NCBI RefSeq assembly: GCF_007752935.1
Contig: NZ_CP036319.1
Span: forward strand, 1,240,001-1,304,000
DNA: 64,000 nucleotides
Direction: 5' to 3'
Origin: Crateriforma conspicua
GTDB lineage: Bacteria; Planctomycetota; Planctomycetia; Pirellulales; Pirellulaceae
Shown: positions 55,622 to 64,000 of the stretch, piece by piece
How positions within the stretch are numbered: the stretch's first letter is position 1
Layout: each line of letters starts with the position of its first letter
The notes under the pieces: generated by a model
Databases searched by the model: none
The model's input: only the letters and a program-made list of their open reading frames with translations
Told to the model about the DNA's origin: nothing
Position numbers and translations under genes: made by a program

Positions 55622-56401
55622 TTGAATCTTTCGATTCCCATTCAAATCCGCCCCCAACCGACCGATGCAACCTGCGGTCCGGCCTGCTTATCGGCGGTCT
55701 ATCAATACTGGAATGTTCCCGTGGACCAATTGCCCAGCGTCGACCCGATGCCGGGATTACCCGGGGGCGGAACGCTGGCGGTTCACTTGGCGCTTGACGC
55801 GTTGCAACGGGATTTGGACGCAGCGATCACGACGTTCAACTTGCAGCTTTTCGATCCGACATGGTTTCACCATCAAGGAGAACCGTACTTCGGCGAATTC
55901 CTATGCGAGCGTCTGGAATTGCAGATGCGACGCAAGCGATTCGATAGCGAAGCGGATCAAGTTCGTTTGACATTGTCGACCGAAGCCTATGTGCGTTTCT
56001 TGCAGTTGGGCGGTCGATTAAGGATGCGTCCGCTGGAAGAAGTCCTGATCACCCGACCGCTTTCGCGGCGCATTCCCATTCTGTGCGGGCTGAGCGCGAC
56101 CTATCTTTACAACGAAGCGAGGGAACGCAGTGTGCAGCCCTTGTGCCCGATCGACGATCTGTCGCCGTCGTCAGTTCCCGATGACGTTGGGGGGTATCCG
56201 GTGGGGCACTTTGTCGTTTTGTACGGGTTTGACGCGGCCAGTGGCGAAGTCGAAATCGCCGATCCGATGCACGAAAACCCATTTACAGATTCGCACCATT
56301 ATCGTGCATCGTTTTCCACGTTGGCCGCTGCGTTGTTGTTGGGCATCGTGACGTATGACGCGAACCTATTGACGATCGCACCTCGAGACATCCGGTCATG
56401 A
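55622..56401 (+). CDS. C39-like cysteine peptidase, first gene of the amidoligase cluster
   Basis: A TTG at 55622 is preceded by AAGGA; the frame also opens at an ATG at 55553. 259 residues. The Gln12 and Cys18 of the papain-like site (PQPTDATCGPACL), His196 (GHFVVLYGF) and Asp214 (IADP) form a complete triad. This is the arrangement of C39-type or C39-like peptidases that cleave small peptides, often at glycine motifs, or act as transamidases. No ABC or membrane part is fused. Its stop overlaps the ATP-grasp start as ATGA. Confidence 0.85.
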   Translation: MNLSIPIQIRPQPTDATCGPACLSAVYQYWNVPVDQLPSVDPMPGLPGGGTLAVHLALDALQRDLDAAITTFNLQLFDPTWFHHQGEPYFGEFLCERLELQMRRKRFDSEADQVRLTLSTEAYVRFLQLGGRLRMRPLEEVLITRPLSRRIPILCGLSATYLYNEARERSVQPLCPIDDLSPSSVPDDVGGYPVGHFVVLYGFDAASGEVEIADPMHENPFTDSHHYRASFSTLAAALLLGIVTYDANLLTIAPRDIRS

Positions 56402-57870
56402 AGACGTTGTTGGTGTTGGATCCCGATGATGGATGGATCGCAAACGCGTTGGCCGAAAATCAGGACCGGTTACAGATCGTCACTCCGACGCAATATCTGT
56501 CCGGGGCGGTCACGTCCCGCGGTGACCGTGTTCGGGTGTGTAATCTGTGTCGCGGCTATCGCTATCAGTCGATGGGCTACTACGTTTCCTTGTTGGCCGA
56601 AGCGCGAGGTCACCGACCGTTTCCCGATGTGTTGACGATCGGTGACCTGTCACTTGCGCGTTCGGTTCGCATGGTGCCCGACGGACTGGAAGACCTGATT
56701 CAAAAGTCGTTGTCACCGTTGGCATCCGATGACTTTATCCTCAGCGTCTATTTTGGTGAAAACCTTGCCAAGCGATATGAACGACTCGCACGTTCTATCT
56801 ATTCCCAGTTCAACGCGCCGTTGATTCGCTGTCGTTTCAAACGACGCAAGAAAACTTGGCGTCTGGCGCAGGTGTCGGCGATCGCCGTCAGCGATGTTCC
56901 CGACAGCCATCGTGACTTCGTTGCCGAAGCCGCACGGCGACACTTTGACCGTGTTGCGGTTACCAAAGCCAACTATCGACCGCCCCGATACGATCTGGCG
57001 ATCCTTCACAACCCTGACGAAGGAGACCTGGCGCCATCGTGTGAAACGGCCCTGAAGCGTTTGATCAAAGCTGCCGCACGTGAAGACATGCGGGCCGAAT
57101 TGGTCACAGTAGCCGATGCGGGCCGATTGTTTGAATTCGATGCGTTGTTGATTCGTGAAACCACTTCGGTCAATCACCATACGTATCGACTGGCGCGTCG
57201 CGCGGAATCCGCGGGGATGGTGGTCATTGACGATCCCACATCCATTCTGCGTTGCACCAACAAAGTGTATCTGGCCGAGTTGATGCAGCGGGCCAAAATT
57301 CCCGCGCCACCCACGACCATCATCCATCGGTCCAACGCCCAGGATTGGATCCGACAAGCCGATTATCCGTGTGTTTTGAAACGTCCCGATAGTGCGTTTT
57401 CCCAAGGCGTATCCAAAGCCGAAAACGCGAACGAACTGGAACGTTTGCTGCATGAGTACCTGTCCGATTCCGAATTGGTCATCGCACAGCCATTCATGAA
57501 GACCGACTTTGATTGGCGGATCGGATTGTTGGATGGCGAAGCGTTGTTCGCCTGCAAGTACTACATGGCCAAGGGGCATTGGCAAATTGCCAAACACGGC
57601 GATGCCAGCGCCAAAACCCGCTTTGGAAAATGCGAAACGATTCCCGTTGAACTGGCGCCGAAAAAGTGCGTCATATTGGCCAAGAAAGCGGCGGGCTTGA
57701 TCGGAAACGGTTTTTACGGCGTCGACATCAAAGAATCGGACGGCGAATTCTATGTCATCGAAGTCAACGATAACCCGAACTTGGACGCCGGCGTGGAAGA
57801 CAAGGTCTTGGGCGTTGAATTGTACCGGCGGATCGTTCGATCTTTGGTTCGTCGCTTAAACCGCGAATAG
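56398..57870 (+). CDS. RLAN-RimK-like ATP-grasp ligase
   Basis: 490 residues. The first 180 are an RLAN-type N-terminal domain (CNLCRGYRYQSMGYYVSLLAEARG). The rest is a RimK-like ATP-grasp: IDDPTSILRCTNKVYLAEL, then VLKRPDSAFSQGV for the phosphate-binding and Lys region, and the metal-binding end FYVIEVNDNPNLDAG. Such ligases join a carboxylate to an amine with ATP, often adding amino acids to peptides. Coupled by ATGA to the C39-like gene and followed after 104 bases by the GCS2 gene. Confidence 0.9.
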   Translation: MKTLLVLDPDDGWIANALAENQDRLQIVTPTQYLSGAVTSRGDRVRVCNLCRGYRYQSMGYYVSLLAEARGHRPFPDVLTIGDLSLARSVRMVPDGLEDLIQKSLSPLASDDFILSVYFGENLAKRYERLARSIYSQFNAPLIRCRFKRRKKTWRLAQVSAIAVSDVPDSHRDFVAEAARRHFDRVAVTKANYRPPRYDLAILHNPDEGDLAPSCETALKRLIKAAAREDMRAELVTVADAGRLFEFDALLIRETTSVNHHTYRLARRAESAGMVVIDDPTSILRCTNKVYLAELMQRAKIPAPPTTIIHRSNAQDWIRQADYPCVLKRPDSAFSQGVSKAENANELERLLHEYLSDSELVIAQPFMKTDFDWRIGLLDGEALFACKYYMAKGHWQIAKHGDASAKTRFGKCETIPVELAPKKCVILAKKAAGLIGNGFYGVDIKESDGEFYVIEVNDNPNLDAGVEDKVLGVELYRRIVRSLVRRLNRE

Positions 57871-57974
57871 CCTGCCTTTTCCACCGCCATGCCGACTAGA
57901 CCCGCACGATACGGCGGGCGCGACTTGCTCGAACGAGTTTCCGAAAACATCAATCTTCTCTTTCAACTTCTTCT

Positions 57975-59207
57975 ATGACGCTACAATTCTTCGAAGCCTA
58001 TGGCATCGAGCTGGAATACATGTTGGTGGATGCTTCAACACTGGATGTTCGCCCGATGGCCGACACCGTGTTGGGAATGTTGAACGGTGGACAAATCACG
58101 GGTGATGTTAAGCGTGGCCCAGTGACTTGGTCCAACGAATTGGCGATGCACGTGCTGGAACTGAAAGTCGGTACGCCGAACAAACGCTTGGCAACGCTGG
58201 CGGGACAGTTTGAGCAGGCGATCATCGAGATCCGTGAAGTGCTGGAACGATGCCATTTGCGACTGCTGCCTACGGCGATGCACCCTTGGATGGACCCGCG
58301 TCGTGACGTCGTCCTGTGGCCACACGACTGCTACGAGATCTACCAAGGGTATGACCAGATCTTTGGATGCCGGTCTCACGGATGGGGCAACGTCCAGAGC
58401 GTGCATTTGAACGTGCCCTTCGACGGCGATGAGCAATTCCGGCGACTTCACGCGGCGGTCCGGTTGGTGATTCCCGTTCTGTCAGCCTTGACCGCTAGTT
58501 CACCGATCATCGGCGGCCAAGACACCGGGATCGCCGACAATCGAATGCAACAGTACTGTCGCCATTGCGATCTGATGCCCGCTTTGACTGGTTCGGTGGT
58601 GCCGGAAACGGTTCGCAGTGAGGCTGAATATGAACAAATGATTTTCCGGCCAATACGCGAAGCGGTCTCCAAATCCAAGTCGGCGTCGGTGATGGATCCG
58701 CAGTTCTTGAATGCTCGCGGAGCAATCGCACGATTCGACCGCGGGTCCATCGAGATTCGTGTCATGGACGTGCAAGAGTATCCGGGTGCGGACGTCGCTG
58801 TTTGCGCAGCGATCATCGCGGTGCTGCGGTTGTTGGTGGACGAGAAGTGGAGCAGTTTGGAGGAACAGGAACAGGTGGCCACGTCACGGTTGCGGTCCGT
58901 TTTGGACCGAGTGACGGTCGATGCGGAAATGGCCGTCATCGATGCGCCGGAGTATCTGAGGTGCTTTGCGATCGATGCCCCCAGTATTCGTGTGTCGGAT
59001 CTGTGGAAGCACTTGTTGGGGGTCGCGCGACGGGAAGATTCGATGGTGGACAATCTGTTTGCACCGCTGGAGATCATTCTGCGTGATGGAACACTGTCGA
59101 CCCGAATCCGGGCGGCGATCGACGGCGATGCCGATCCGGCAAACCTGCAAAACGTCTACGAACAGGTGGCCGATTGTCTGGACCGCTGGGAACCATTCCA
59201 GCCATGA
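57975..59207 (+). CDS. GCS2-type glutamate-cysteine-ligase-like amidoligase
   Basis: 410 residues. The N-terminus FEAYGIELEYMLVD has the GxExE metal-binding pattern of the glutamine synthetase/GCS2 fold. SVHLNVPF, and later GSIEIRVMDVQEYPGADV, are further marks. Members (YbdK/GCS2) form gamma-glutamyl or other amide bonds with ATP. Its stop overlaps the next gene's ATG as ATGA. I infer that it makes the first glutamyl-amide bond of the product, working with the ATP-grasp ligase. Confidence 0.88.
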   Translation: MTLQFFEAYGIELEYMLVDASTLDVRPMADTVLGMLNGGQITGDVKRGPVTWSNELAMHVLELKVGTPNKRLATLAGQFEQAIIEIREVLERCHLRLLPTAMHPWMDPRRDVVLWPHDCYEIYQGYDQIFGCRSHGWGNVQSVHLNVPFDGDEQFRRLHAAVRLVIPVLSALTASSPIIGGQDTGIADNRMQQYCRHCDLMPALTGSVVPETVRSEAEYEQMIFRPIREAVSKSKSASVMDPQFLNARGAIARFDRGSIEIRVMDVQEYPGADVAVCAAIIAVLRLLVDEKWSSLEEQEQVATSRLRSVLDRVTVDAEMAVIDAPEYLRCFAIDAPSIRVSDLWKHLLGVARREDSMVDNLFAPLEIILRDGTLSTRIRAAIDGDADPANLQNVYEQVADCLDRWEPFQP

Positions 59208-59968
59208 CGGGCCCCGCCGTGGTGAAGATTTTGGTCACTTGCGAACATGCGACGAATCGAGTGCCGCCGGAATTTTTCCGATGGTTAGATTCACCGGGAG
59301 CCCGGGCCGATTTGAGAAGCCATCGCGGGTACGATCCCGGCGCGGATGAAGCATCACGTGAACTAGCCGGGCGGTTGAAGTGTCACCGGATCGTCGGTCA
59401 GCAGTCGCGGCTGTTGATCGATTTGAATCGGTCCTTGGGCCACCAGGAGTTGTTCTCAAAGTACACCGTTGGTTTGGACCCGGCGATTAAAGAACGCGTC
59501 GTCGCCGACTATTACGAGCCGTATCGCCAACAGGTCCGTCAATGGATCGTCGATCAACCCAAAGGTTGTCCGGTCTTGCATCTGTCGGTCCACACGTTCA
59601 CGCCGCGATACCGTGGAAAACACCGACAAGTGGATGTCGGTCTGTTATACGATCCGAAGCGTGAAGCGGAACGTCAGTTGTGCCAAGACTGGGCGAGACG
59701 TTTCCGTCGGCAGCAGAGGCAACTGTGTGTCCGCATGAATCAGCCCTATCGCGGAATCGACGACGGGTTCACCACCTGTCTGCGTCAACTTGATTCGTCT
59801 CCGCAGTACGCGGGTGTTGAAATCGAGATCAACCACCGCTTTTTCAAACACAACGCTTCGCGGTTCTTGTCGATCGTGCGAAGTTTGGCGGACAGCCTGC
59901 GCGCAATCCCATCAATGCCCTGGGCTGGAGCAACGCCGCCCGTCGCGGTATCAACACAGCCCCACTGA
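59204..59968 (+). CDS. N-formylglutamate-amidohydrolase-like enzyme
   Basis: From the ATG at 59204 the protein has 254 residues. [11 protein letters not shown] at the start is the family's metal-site motif, [18 protein letters not shown] and [11 protein letters not shown] follow, and a His lies in [10 protein letters not shown]. Pfam knowledge: the NFGAH family hydrolyses N-acylated glutamate, and related proteins are found beside ligases. Coupled to the GCS2 gene by ATGA, so it may deacylate or trim the product. Confidence 0.88.
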   Translation: MTGPAVVKILVTCEHATNRVPPEFFRWLDSPGARADLRSHRGYDPGADEASRELAGRLKCHRIVGQQSRLLIDLNRSLGHQELFSKYTVGLDPAIKERVVADYYEPYRQQVRQWIVDQPKGCPVLHLSVHTFTPRYRGKHRQVDVGLLYDPKREAERQLCQDWARRFRRQQRQLCVRMNQPYRGIDDGFTTCLRQLDSSPQYAGVEIEINHRFFKHNASRFLSIVRSLADSLRAIPSMPWAGATPPVAVSTQPH

Positions 59969-60002
59969 ATGCAACGTGATCATTTCATCGCCCGGAAAGA
60001 AA

Positions 60003-61562
60003 ATGACCGATTCGATTGACCTGAACGAATATGAAACCCAGTTGATCGTTCGTCCGATGCAGATCCAGGACTACGATCGTCTGGTGGCGATGCAGTGCGC
60101 ATGCTTTCCGAACATGCATCCATGGGGACGCGACCAGATTGAATCGCAGTTGGCCATGTTTCCTGAAGGCCAAGTCGTGATTGAAATCGACGGGAAAGTG
60201 GTCGCGTCATCGTCCAGTCTGCGTCTGCGATACGACGATAACCTGGAATGGCACGATTGGAAAAAGTCGGCCGACGGCGGCTACATTCGAAACCATCAAC
60301 GCGACGGTGATGTGTTGTACGGGATCGAAATCATGGTCGACCCGCAATACCGTGGCATGCGGTTGTCGCGGCGTTTGTATGACGCACGTAAAGAATACTG
60401 CGTTGCAAACAACATCCAACGGATGATCGTCGGCGGACGGTTGCCGGGGTATCACTTGTGTGCCGACAAGATGAAGGCCAGTGAATACGTCGACCGGGTG
60501 ATGAAAAAGGCGATCTATGATCCGGTGTTGACGGCCCAAATCGCCAACGGGTTTTCCTTACAGGGATTGATCCCCAACTACTTACCGTCGGACAAGGAAA
60601 GTTGTGGTTATGCAACCTATTTGGAATGGCGAAATCTGAACTACGTGCCCAAATCAAAACGGGTGCTTCGCCGGATCGTCGATTCGGTTCGCATCGGCGC
60701 GGTTCAGTATGAAATGCGTGCGATCGACAGCTTTGATGACATCGCCAAACAGGTTCGCTACTTTGTGGATGTCGCGGGCGACTACAAGTGTGACTTTGTC
60801 TTGTTCCCCGAACTGTTTTCGGTCCAATTACTTTCCACGCTTCCCAACATGCGACCGGGCGAAGGCGCCAGACGGCTGGCCGAATTCACGCCGCAGTTGT
60901 TGGAACTGTTCGCGGACTTGGCCGTGTCTTATGACGTGAACTTGATTCCCGGTTCGCATTTAGTGTTGGAAGACGAACACCTTTACAACGTCGCGTTCTT
61001 GTGTCACCGCGACGGCAAGATTGACAAGCAATACAAGTTGCACATCACGCCGTCCGAACAACGTTGGTGGGGCGTCGAAGCGGGGAACGAACTTGGCGTC
61101 TTTGATACCGATTGCGGCAAGGTGTCGATCCAGATTTGTTACGACTGTGAGTTTCCGGAATTGGGGCGAATCGCGGCCGATCAAGGTGCCAACTTGATCT
61201 TTGTCCCGTTCAATACCGACACCCGCAGCGGATACCTGCGAGTCCGGCAGTGTGCGGCGGCACGCTGTATCGAGAACGAAGTCTTCGTCGCCATCGCCGG
61301 TTGTACGGGCAACCTGCCGTTTGTCGAAAATGCCGACATCCACTATGCGCAATCGGCGATTCTGACTCCGTGTGACGTCACCTTCGCGCGAGACGGGATC
61401 GGTGCCCAAGCGAACGAGAACATTGAAACGGTGATCATCCACGATGTGGATTTAGAACTGTTGCGTCGCCATCGAATCGGTGGGACGGTTCGCAACTGGA
61501 ACGATCGTCGAACCGATCTGTATGACGTCGTGGTGCGGACCCCCGGCGATGGATCAGCCTGA
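60003..61562 (+). CDS. GNAT acetyltransferase fused to a nitrilase/carbon-nitrogen hydrolase
   Basis: 519 residues from the ATG at 60003. Residues 10-200 form a GNAT domain, with [19 protein letters not shown] as the acetyl-CoA loop. A linker leads to a nitrilase-superfamily domain with the Glu-Lys-Cys triad: Glu270 (LFPELFSV), Lys345 (KQYKLHI) and Cys379 (ICYDCEFPE). Fused GNAT/C-N hydrolase proteins are known; the fusion suggests acylation and amide hydrolysis of one substrate. It lies 34 bases after the NFGAH-like gene as the last gene of the operon, and its end overlaps the next gene by nine bases (convergent). Confidence 0.92.
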   Translation: MTDSIDLNEYETQLIVRPMQIQDYDRLVAMQCACFPNMHPWGRDQIESQLAMFPEGQVVIEIDGKVVASSSSLRLRYDDNLEWHDWKKSADGGYIRNHQRDGDVLYGIEIMVDPQYRGMRLSRRLYDARKEYCVANNIQRMIVGGRLPGYHLCADKMKASEYVDRVMKKAIYDPVLTAQIANGFSLQGLIPNYLPSDKESCGYATYLEWRNLNYVPKSKRVLRRIVDSVRIGAVQYEMRAIDSFDDIAKQVRYFVDVAGDYKCDFVLFPELFSVQLLSTLPNMRPGEGARRLAEFTPQLLELFADLAVSYDVNLIPGSHLVLEDEHLYNVAFLCHRDGKIDKQYKLHITPSEQRWWGVEAGNELGVFDTDCGKVSIQICYDCEFPELGRIAADQGANLIFVPFNTDTRSGYLRVRQCAAARCIENEVFVAIAGCTGNLPFVENADIHYAQSAILTPCDVTFARDGIGAQANENIETVIIHDVDLELLRRHRIGGTVRNWNDRRTDLYDVVVRTPGDGSA

Positions 61563-62438
61563 CGCTTTTATCTGTTCCAAGACATCTTTGGTCGCGACCG
61601 GATCGATTTCCGGTAGTGGGCTGTCGTCCCGCGCGAAGAACATCAAGTGTTGCCAGGGAAGTTGGTTGTATTCACGGACCAACTTCAGCCCGTTGGCGTT
61701 GTATTCACGGATGATTTGCCGCTTGGACATTTTGTGAAGCGGTTTGATTGGAACCGTCGGGTCTTCCGCACGATATTCGAACAACGCGACGACGCCTTTG
61801 GGCTTCAGGCTTCGCCGAATCGACCACAGCATTGATTCGGGATGTGAGAATTCGTGATAGACGTCGACCATCAATAGCAAGTCGACTTGCCCGGCTGGAA
61901 GTTTGGGATCGTTGATGCGGCCCAGGATCGGTTGGACGTTATCGACGTCGGCGCGTCGTGAACGAGCGGCCAACTTTTGCAGCATCTGCGGTTGGATGTC
62001 GACGGCCAGCACACGTCCGTCGGGAGCAACATCGCGGGCCATCGGCAAGGTCCAAAAACCGTTGCCGCAACCCAGGTCGCACACCACCATGCCGGGTCGC
62101 AATTGAAGTTGGTCGAATCCTTCGCGGACGCTTTCTTCTTCTTCACGTTCGGGACGGATCAGCCAAGACGCACCACGATGGGACATCGGCTGGGCGACGA
62201 TGCGATCCAAATAAACCCGGCGGGCGGATTCCTTGGGCGGGGCATCGGACGTATCGGATGCGGATGGTGATTCAGACAACAGTGCGTCTTGTGCGACGCA
62301 CAAATGGGTGGACGCCGGCATCAGGGATGCGGTGAACAGCCACGCGGTGACCAAGAGAATGCGCGGCCGGCTATTCTTCCGAGGATGCCAATTCGAAGAC
62401 CGGCTGGAACGCTTCGTCAAAGTCATACACGTCATCAA
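61554..62438 (-). CDS. Exported class I SAM-dependent methyltransferase
   Basis: Up to 294 residues (ATG codons at 62438, 62435 and 62426). A hydrophobic signal stretch ([22 protein letters not shown]) is followed by Ser/Asp-rich linker and then the methyltransferase fold with [12 protein letters not shown] (motif I) and [13 protein letters not shown]. Many planctomycetes encode exported methyltransferase-like proteins, an unusual place for SAM chemistry. It may be a transferase with a different use. Its start overlaps the end of the Minf_1886-type gene by up to 68 bases in another frame. Confidence 0.85.
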   Translation of the reverse strand: MMTCMTLTKRSSRSSNWHPRKNSRPRILLVTAWLFTASLMPASTHLCVAQDALLSESPSASDTSDAPPKESARRVYLDRIVAQPMSHRGASWLIRPEREEEESVREGFDQLQLRPGMVVCDLGCGNGFWTLPMARDVAPDGRVLAVDIQPQMLQKLAARSRRADVDNVQPILGRINDPKLPAGQVDLLLMVDVYHEFSHPESMLWSIRRSLKPKGVVALFEYRAEDPTVPIKPLHKMSKRQIIREYNANGLKLVREYNQLPWQHLMFFARDDSPLPEIDPVATKDVLEQIKASG

Positions 62439-62781
62439 AATCTTCCCGCCGGTCGGTATCGCTTTTCCGCATCTGTTCGATGCGGATCAGATTGTAGACG
62501 ACTTCGCCAAGATCACTGGTGGTGTAGACGCCCCAGCTGTTTAAAACGATTTTGGCCAAGTAGCCGTATTGTTCCAGCGAGTACAGTCGACAGGCTTCGC
62601 AAAGCTGTTGGCCGGTCAGATGGCGGACGTCGTCGGCGTCGGTGGGCATGTCGCCGATCCGGATCTGGTCGGCGTGTTCATGGGCGTACTGCAAGGATTC
62701 GCGGATGAACTGATAGGCTTCCAGTTTGAAACGTGGATCATCCTTTAACAGCTTGCGCATCGCTTGCAGTGGCGAAGTCAT
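62371..62781 (-). CDS. Minf_1886-type conserved protein (Planctomycetes/Verrucomicrobia)
   Basis: 136 residues. RYKLEAYQF-type start (DPRFKLEAYQFIRESLQYA), RHLTGQQLCEACRLYSLEQYGYLA and VLNSWGVYTTSDLGEVVYNLI match a small protein family restricted to planctomycetes and verrucomicrobia (TIGR04138). Function unknown. It is a useful lineage marker. It precedes the exported methyltransferase with overlap, and follows the RicT gene after about 100 bases. Confidence 0.9.
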   Translation of the reverse strand: MTSPLQAMRKLLKDDPRFKLEAYQFIRESLQYAHEHADQIRIGDMPTDADDVRHLTGQQLCEACRLYSLEQYGYLAKIVLNSWGVYTTSDLGEVVYNLIRIEQMRKSDTDRREDFDDVYDFDEAFQPVFELASSEE

Positions 62782-62883
62782 GATCGTGCGGGATCCGGCG
62801 GGTGAATGATGGGCGACGGCGATTTACCGTCGGTGGCGACCCACGTTAGCGTTTCTGGCACCGCGGGCGGAGGGGGGAATTCC

Positions 62884-63792
62884 CTATTTTTGCTGAACCG
62901 TCAACACGTCGCTGGCGTTGATCAGGATACGTCGGCGGTCTTCGGTGCTGACCAACAACTGCCCGCTCAGGATTTCCTGGTTCAATACCACCATGGTACC
63001 GTCGCGGGTGACCACCTGGCTGCCGACCGGCGGCAACGCATCGGCCAGGGATTGATAGGTTTCGAATTCGTAGCGCAGGCAGCACTTTAGACGGCCACAG
63101 CGGCCGGAAATTTTGTTCGGGTCCAGCGTTGCTTTTTGCAGCTTGGCCATCTTCATCGACACCGGCGGCATCTTGGTCAGATGGTTGGCACAGCAGATCG
63201 GACGTCCGCAATCGCCATAGTCGGCCAAGATCTTTGCTTCGTCTCGGACACCGATTTGCCGCATTTCGATCCGCGTCTGGAATTCTTTCGCCAGGTCGCG
63301 GACCAGCTGCCGAAAGTCGACTCGCTGTGGTGCGATGAAGTAGACCACGACACGTTCGCCGCCCAAAATTTGTTCGACGTCGACCAATTCCATCTGCAGG
63401 TCCAGTGCGTCGACGCACCGTTGGCACGTGGCCATGGCGGCATCGGTCAGCGTTTTCAGATAGGCCAGTTGTTTGCGGTCGTCGACGTCTTGCAGCCGCA
63501 AAATTCGCCCCTGCGTTGATTCCTGCATTGCCGCGATTGCGACCGGCGTCGCCTGGCACAGCACGGTACCCGATTCGGTCCCCCGATCGGTTCGCACGAT
63601 CACATCGTCGCCATATCCGAACGTGGTCTTGGCGGTCATCACCCCCAGCGTTCGCATCGTGCCGTATCGCACGACGTATTCCAGCGGCGCGGATGATTCA
63701 CCCGGCGGTGGATCGTTGGGGGGCGATGGCGGCGGGGGTGTGGGCATGCGCGTGCAGTGTGGGGCAGCGGGCGAATCGGCCGGCGCGGCCAA
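62884..63792 (-). CDS. RicT/PSP1-domain protein
   Basis: 302 residues (ATG at 63747 is an alternative start after a Pro-rich leader). The PSP1 C-terminal domain is clear: QIGVRDEAKILADYGDCGRPICC, then KISGRCGRLKCCLRYE. The conserved Cys residues are those thought to bind an iron-sulfur centre in RicT (YaaT), a partner of RNase Y in RNA maturation in Bacillus. Here the RicA/RicF partners are not visible. It is on the minus strand, ahead of the Minf_1886-type gene. Confidence 0.9.
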   Translation of the reverse strand: MAAPADSPAAPHCTRMPTPPPPSPPNDPPPGESSAPLEYVVRYGTMRTLGVMTAKTTFGYGDDVIVRTDRGTESGTVLCQATPVAIAAMQESTQGRILRLQDVDDRKQLAYLKTLTDAAMATCQRCVDALDLQMELVDVEQILGGERVVVYFIAPQRVDFRQLVRDLAKEFQTRIEMRQIGVRDEAKILADYGDCGRPICCANHLTKMPPVSMKMAKLQKATLDPNKISGRCGRLKCCLRYEFETYQSLADALPPVGSQVVTRDGTMVVLNQEILSGQLLVSTEDRRRILINASDVLTVQQK

Positions 63793-63855
63793 TCAGCGGC
63801 AAGACGGCATCGGTGGGCCGTCTTGCTGAGGCGGCCAGCGCGTCGGCGTTGCGTT

Positions 63856-64000
63856 TTAACGCTTGGCTTCGGCCAATGCCAGTAAAACATAGGCGGTGAC
63901 CAGTTGTCGGTCGCCCTCCATCCAGCGTTCGCTTTGGTCGTTGACCCAAGATCCGTCGGCCTGCTGGCTGGATTCCAACTGGTTGACCAATTCGGCACGC
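63856..64000 (-). CDS. C-terminal end of a prenyltransferase/squalene-cyclase-repeat protein (start outside window)
   Basis: About 48 residues are open from the window edge to a TAA at 63856. [19 protein letters not shown], then [15 protein letters not shown], is a QW-type repeat of the prenyltransferase/squalene-cyclase fold. It differs from the one at 20477. The beginning of the gene is beyond the right edge. Confidence 0.75.
   Translation of the reverse strand, partial: RAELVNQLESSQQADGSWVNDQSERWMEGDRQLVTAYVLLALAEAKR

Noticed and set aside
1-64000. tRNA, rRNA, transposase or phage genes
   Set aside because: No cloverleaf with an acceptor stem, no rRNA motif and no transposase or integrase motif was seen by eye; a tRNA scan could still find one.

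Overview
This window looks like a chromosomal segment of a planctomycete, probably of the Pirellulaceae (Rhodopirellula-type). Markers seen directly are: a giant secreted protein with an LEPR-XLL-like N-terminal motif and a dockerin; a prepilin-like DUF1559 protein; a BBP7-type outer-membrane barrel protein; the small basic protein typical of the Planctomycetes-Verrucomicrobia-Chlamydiae group; and a Minf_1886-type protein. Base composition is GC-rich. I found no rRNA, tRNA, CRISPR array, transposase or phage gene by eye. About 50 protein genes are called, two of them cut by the window edges, and several starts were moved inward from the longest open frame.

Layout. 1-5 kb: a THUMP-like SAM methyltransferase (partial, minus), a signal-anchored hypothetical protein, a GYF_2-like small protein, and a DUF4129-type membrane protein carrying 25 pentapeptide repeats. 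4.5-12 kb (minus): the 1689-residue surface protein and the BBP7 protein. 12-20 kb: membrane and TPR proteins, an S4 protein and a 928-residue membrane LRR protein. 20-25 kb: a LolD-like ATPase overlapping a prenyltransferase-like gene, a redoxin, fabI and a GAF/sigma-54 activator. 25-34 kb: a mixed run with an esterase, DinB-like protein, lipoprotein, DUF1559, Nei-type glycosylase, SGNH hydrolase, pteridine-reductase-like SDR, amidohydrolase and 3-methyladenine glycosylase. 33.7-40.6 kb: a ParA-like ATPase with a small upstream partner, and an SbcD/SbcC-like pair whose ATPase carries a membrane hairpin and a long acidic/proline tail. 40.6-48.5 kb: flippase-like protein, PVC small basic protein, desaturase, MFS transporter, and an NtrC-type two-component pair.

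49-61.6 kb is the most interesting part and is dominated by enzymes of glutamate/amide chemistry. A leftward operon encodes PgsB, PgsC and PgsW for poly-gamma-glutamate, facing an M42-like metallopeptidase. A rightward tight operon then encodes a C39-like cysteine peptidase, an RLAN-RimK ATP-grasp ligase, a GCS2-type glutamate ligase, an N-formylglutamate-amidohydrolase-like enzyme and a GNAT-nitrilase fusion. Between them sit a TPR-like gene, a Ser/Thr kinase and a broken 5' fragment of a CaCA-type antiporter. Dyad-symmetric sites lie upstream of both operons. I infer a peptide or amide metabolite pathway built by ligases and trimmed by peptidases and amidohydrolases; the product is unknown.

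61.5-64 kb: an exported methyltransferase-like protein, the Minf_1886-type protein, a RicT/PSP1 protein and the end of a prenyltransferase/squalene-cyclase-repeat gene, all on the minus strand.
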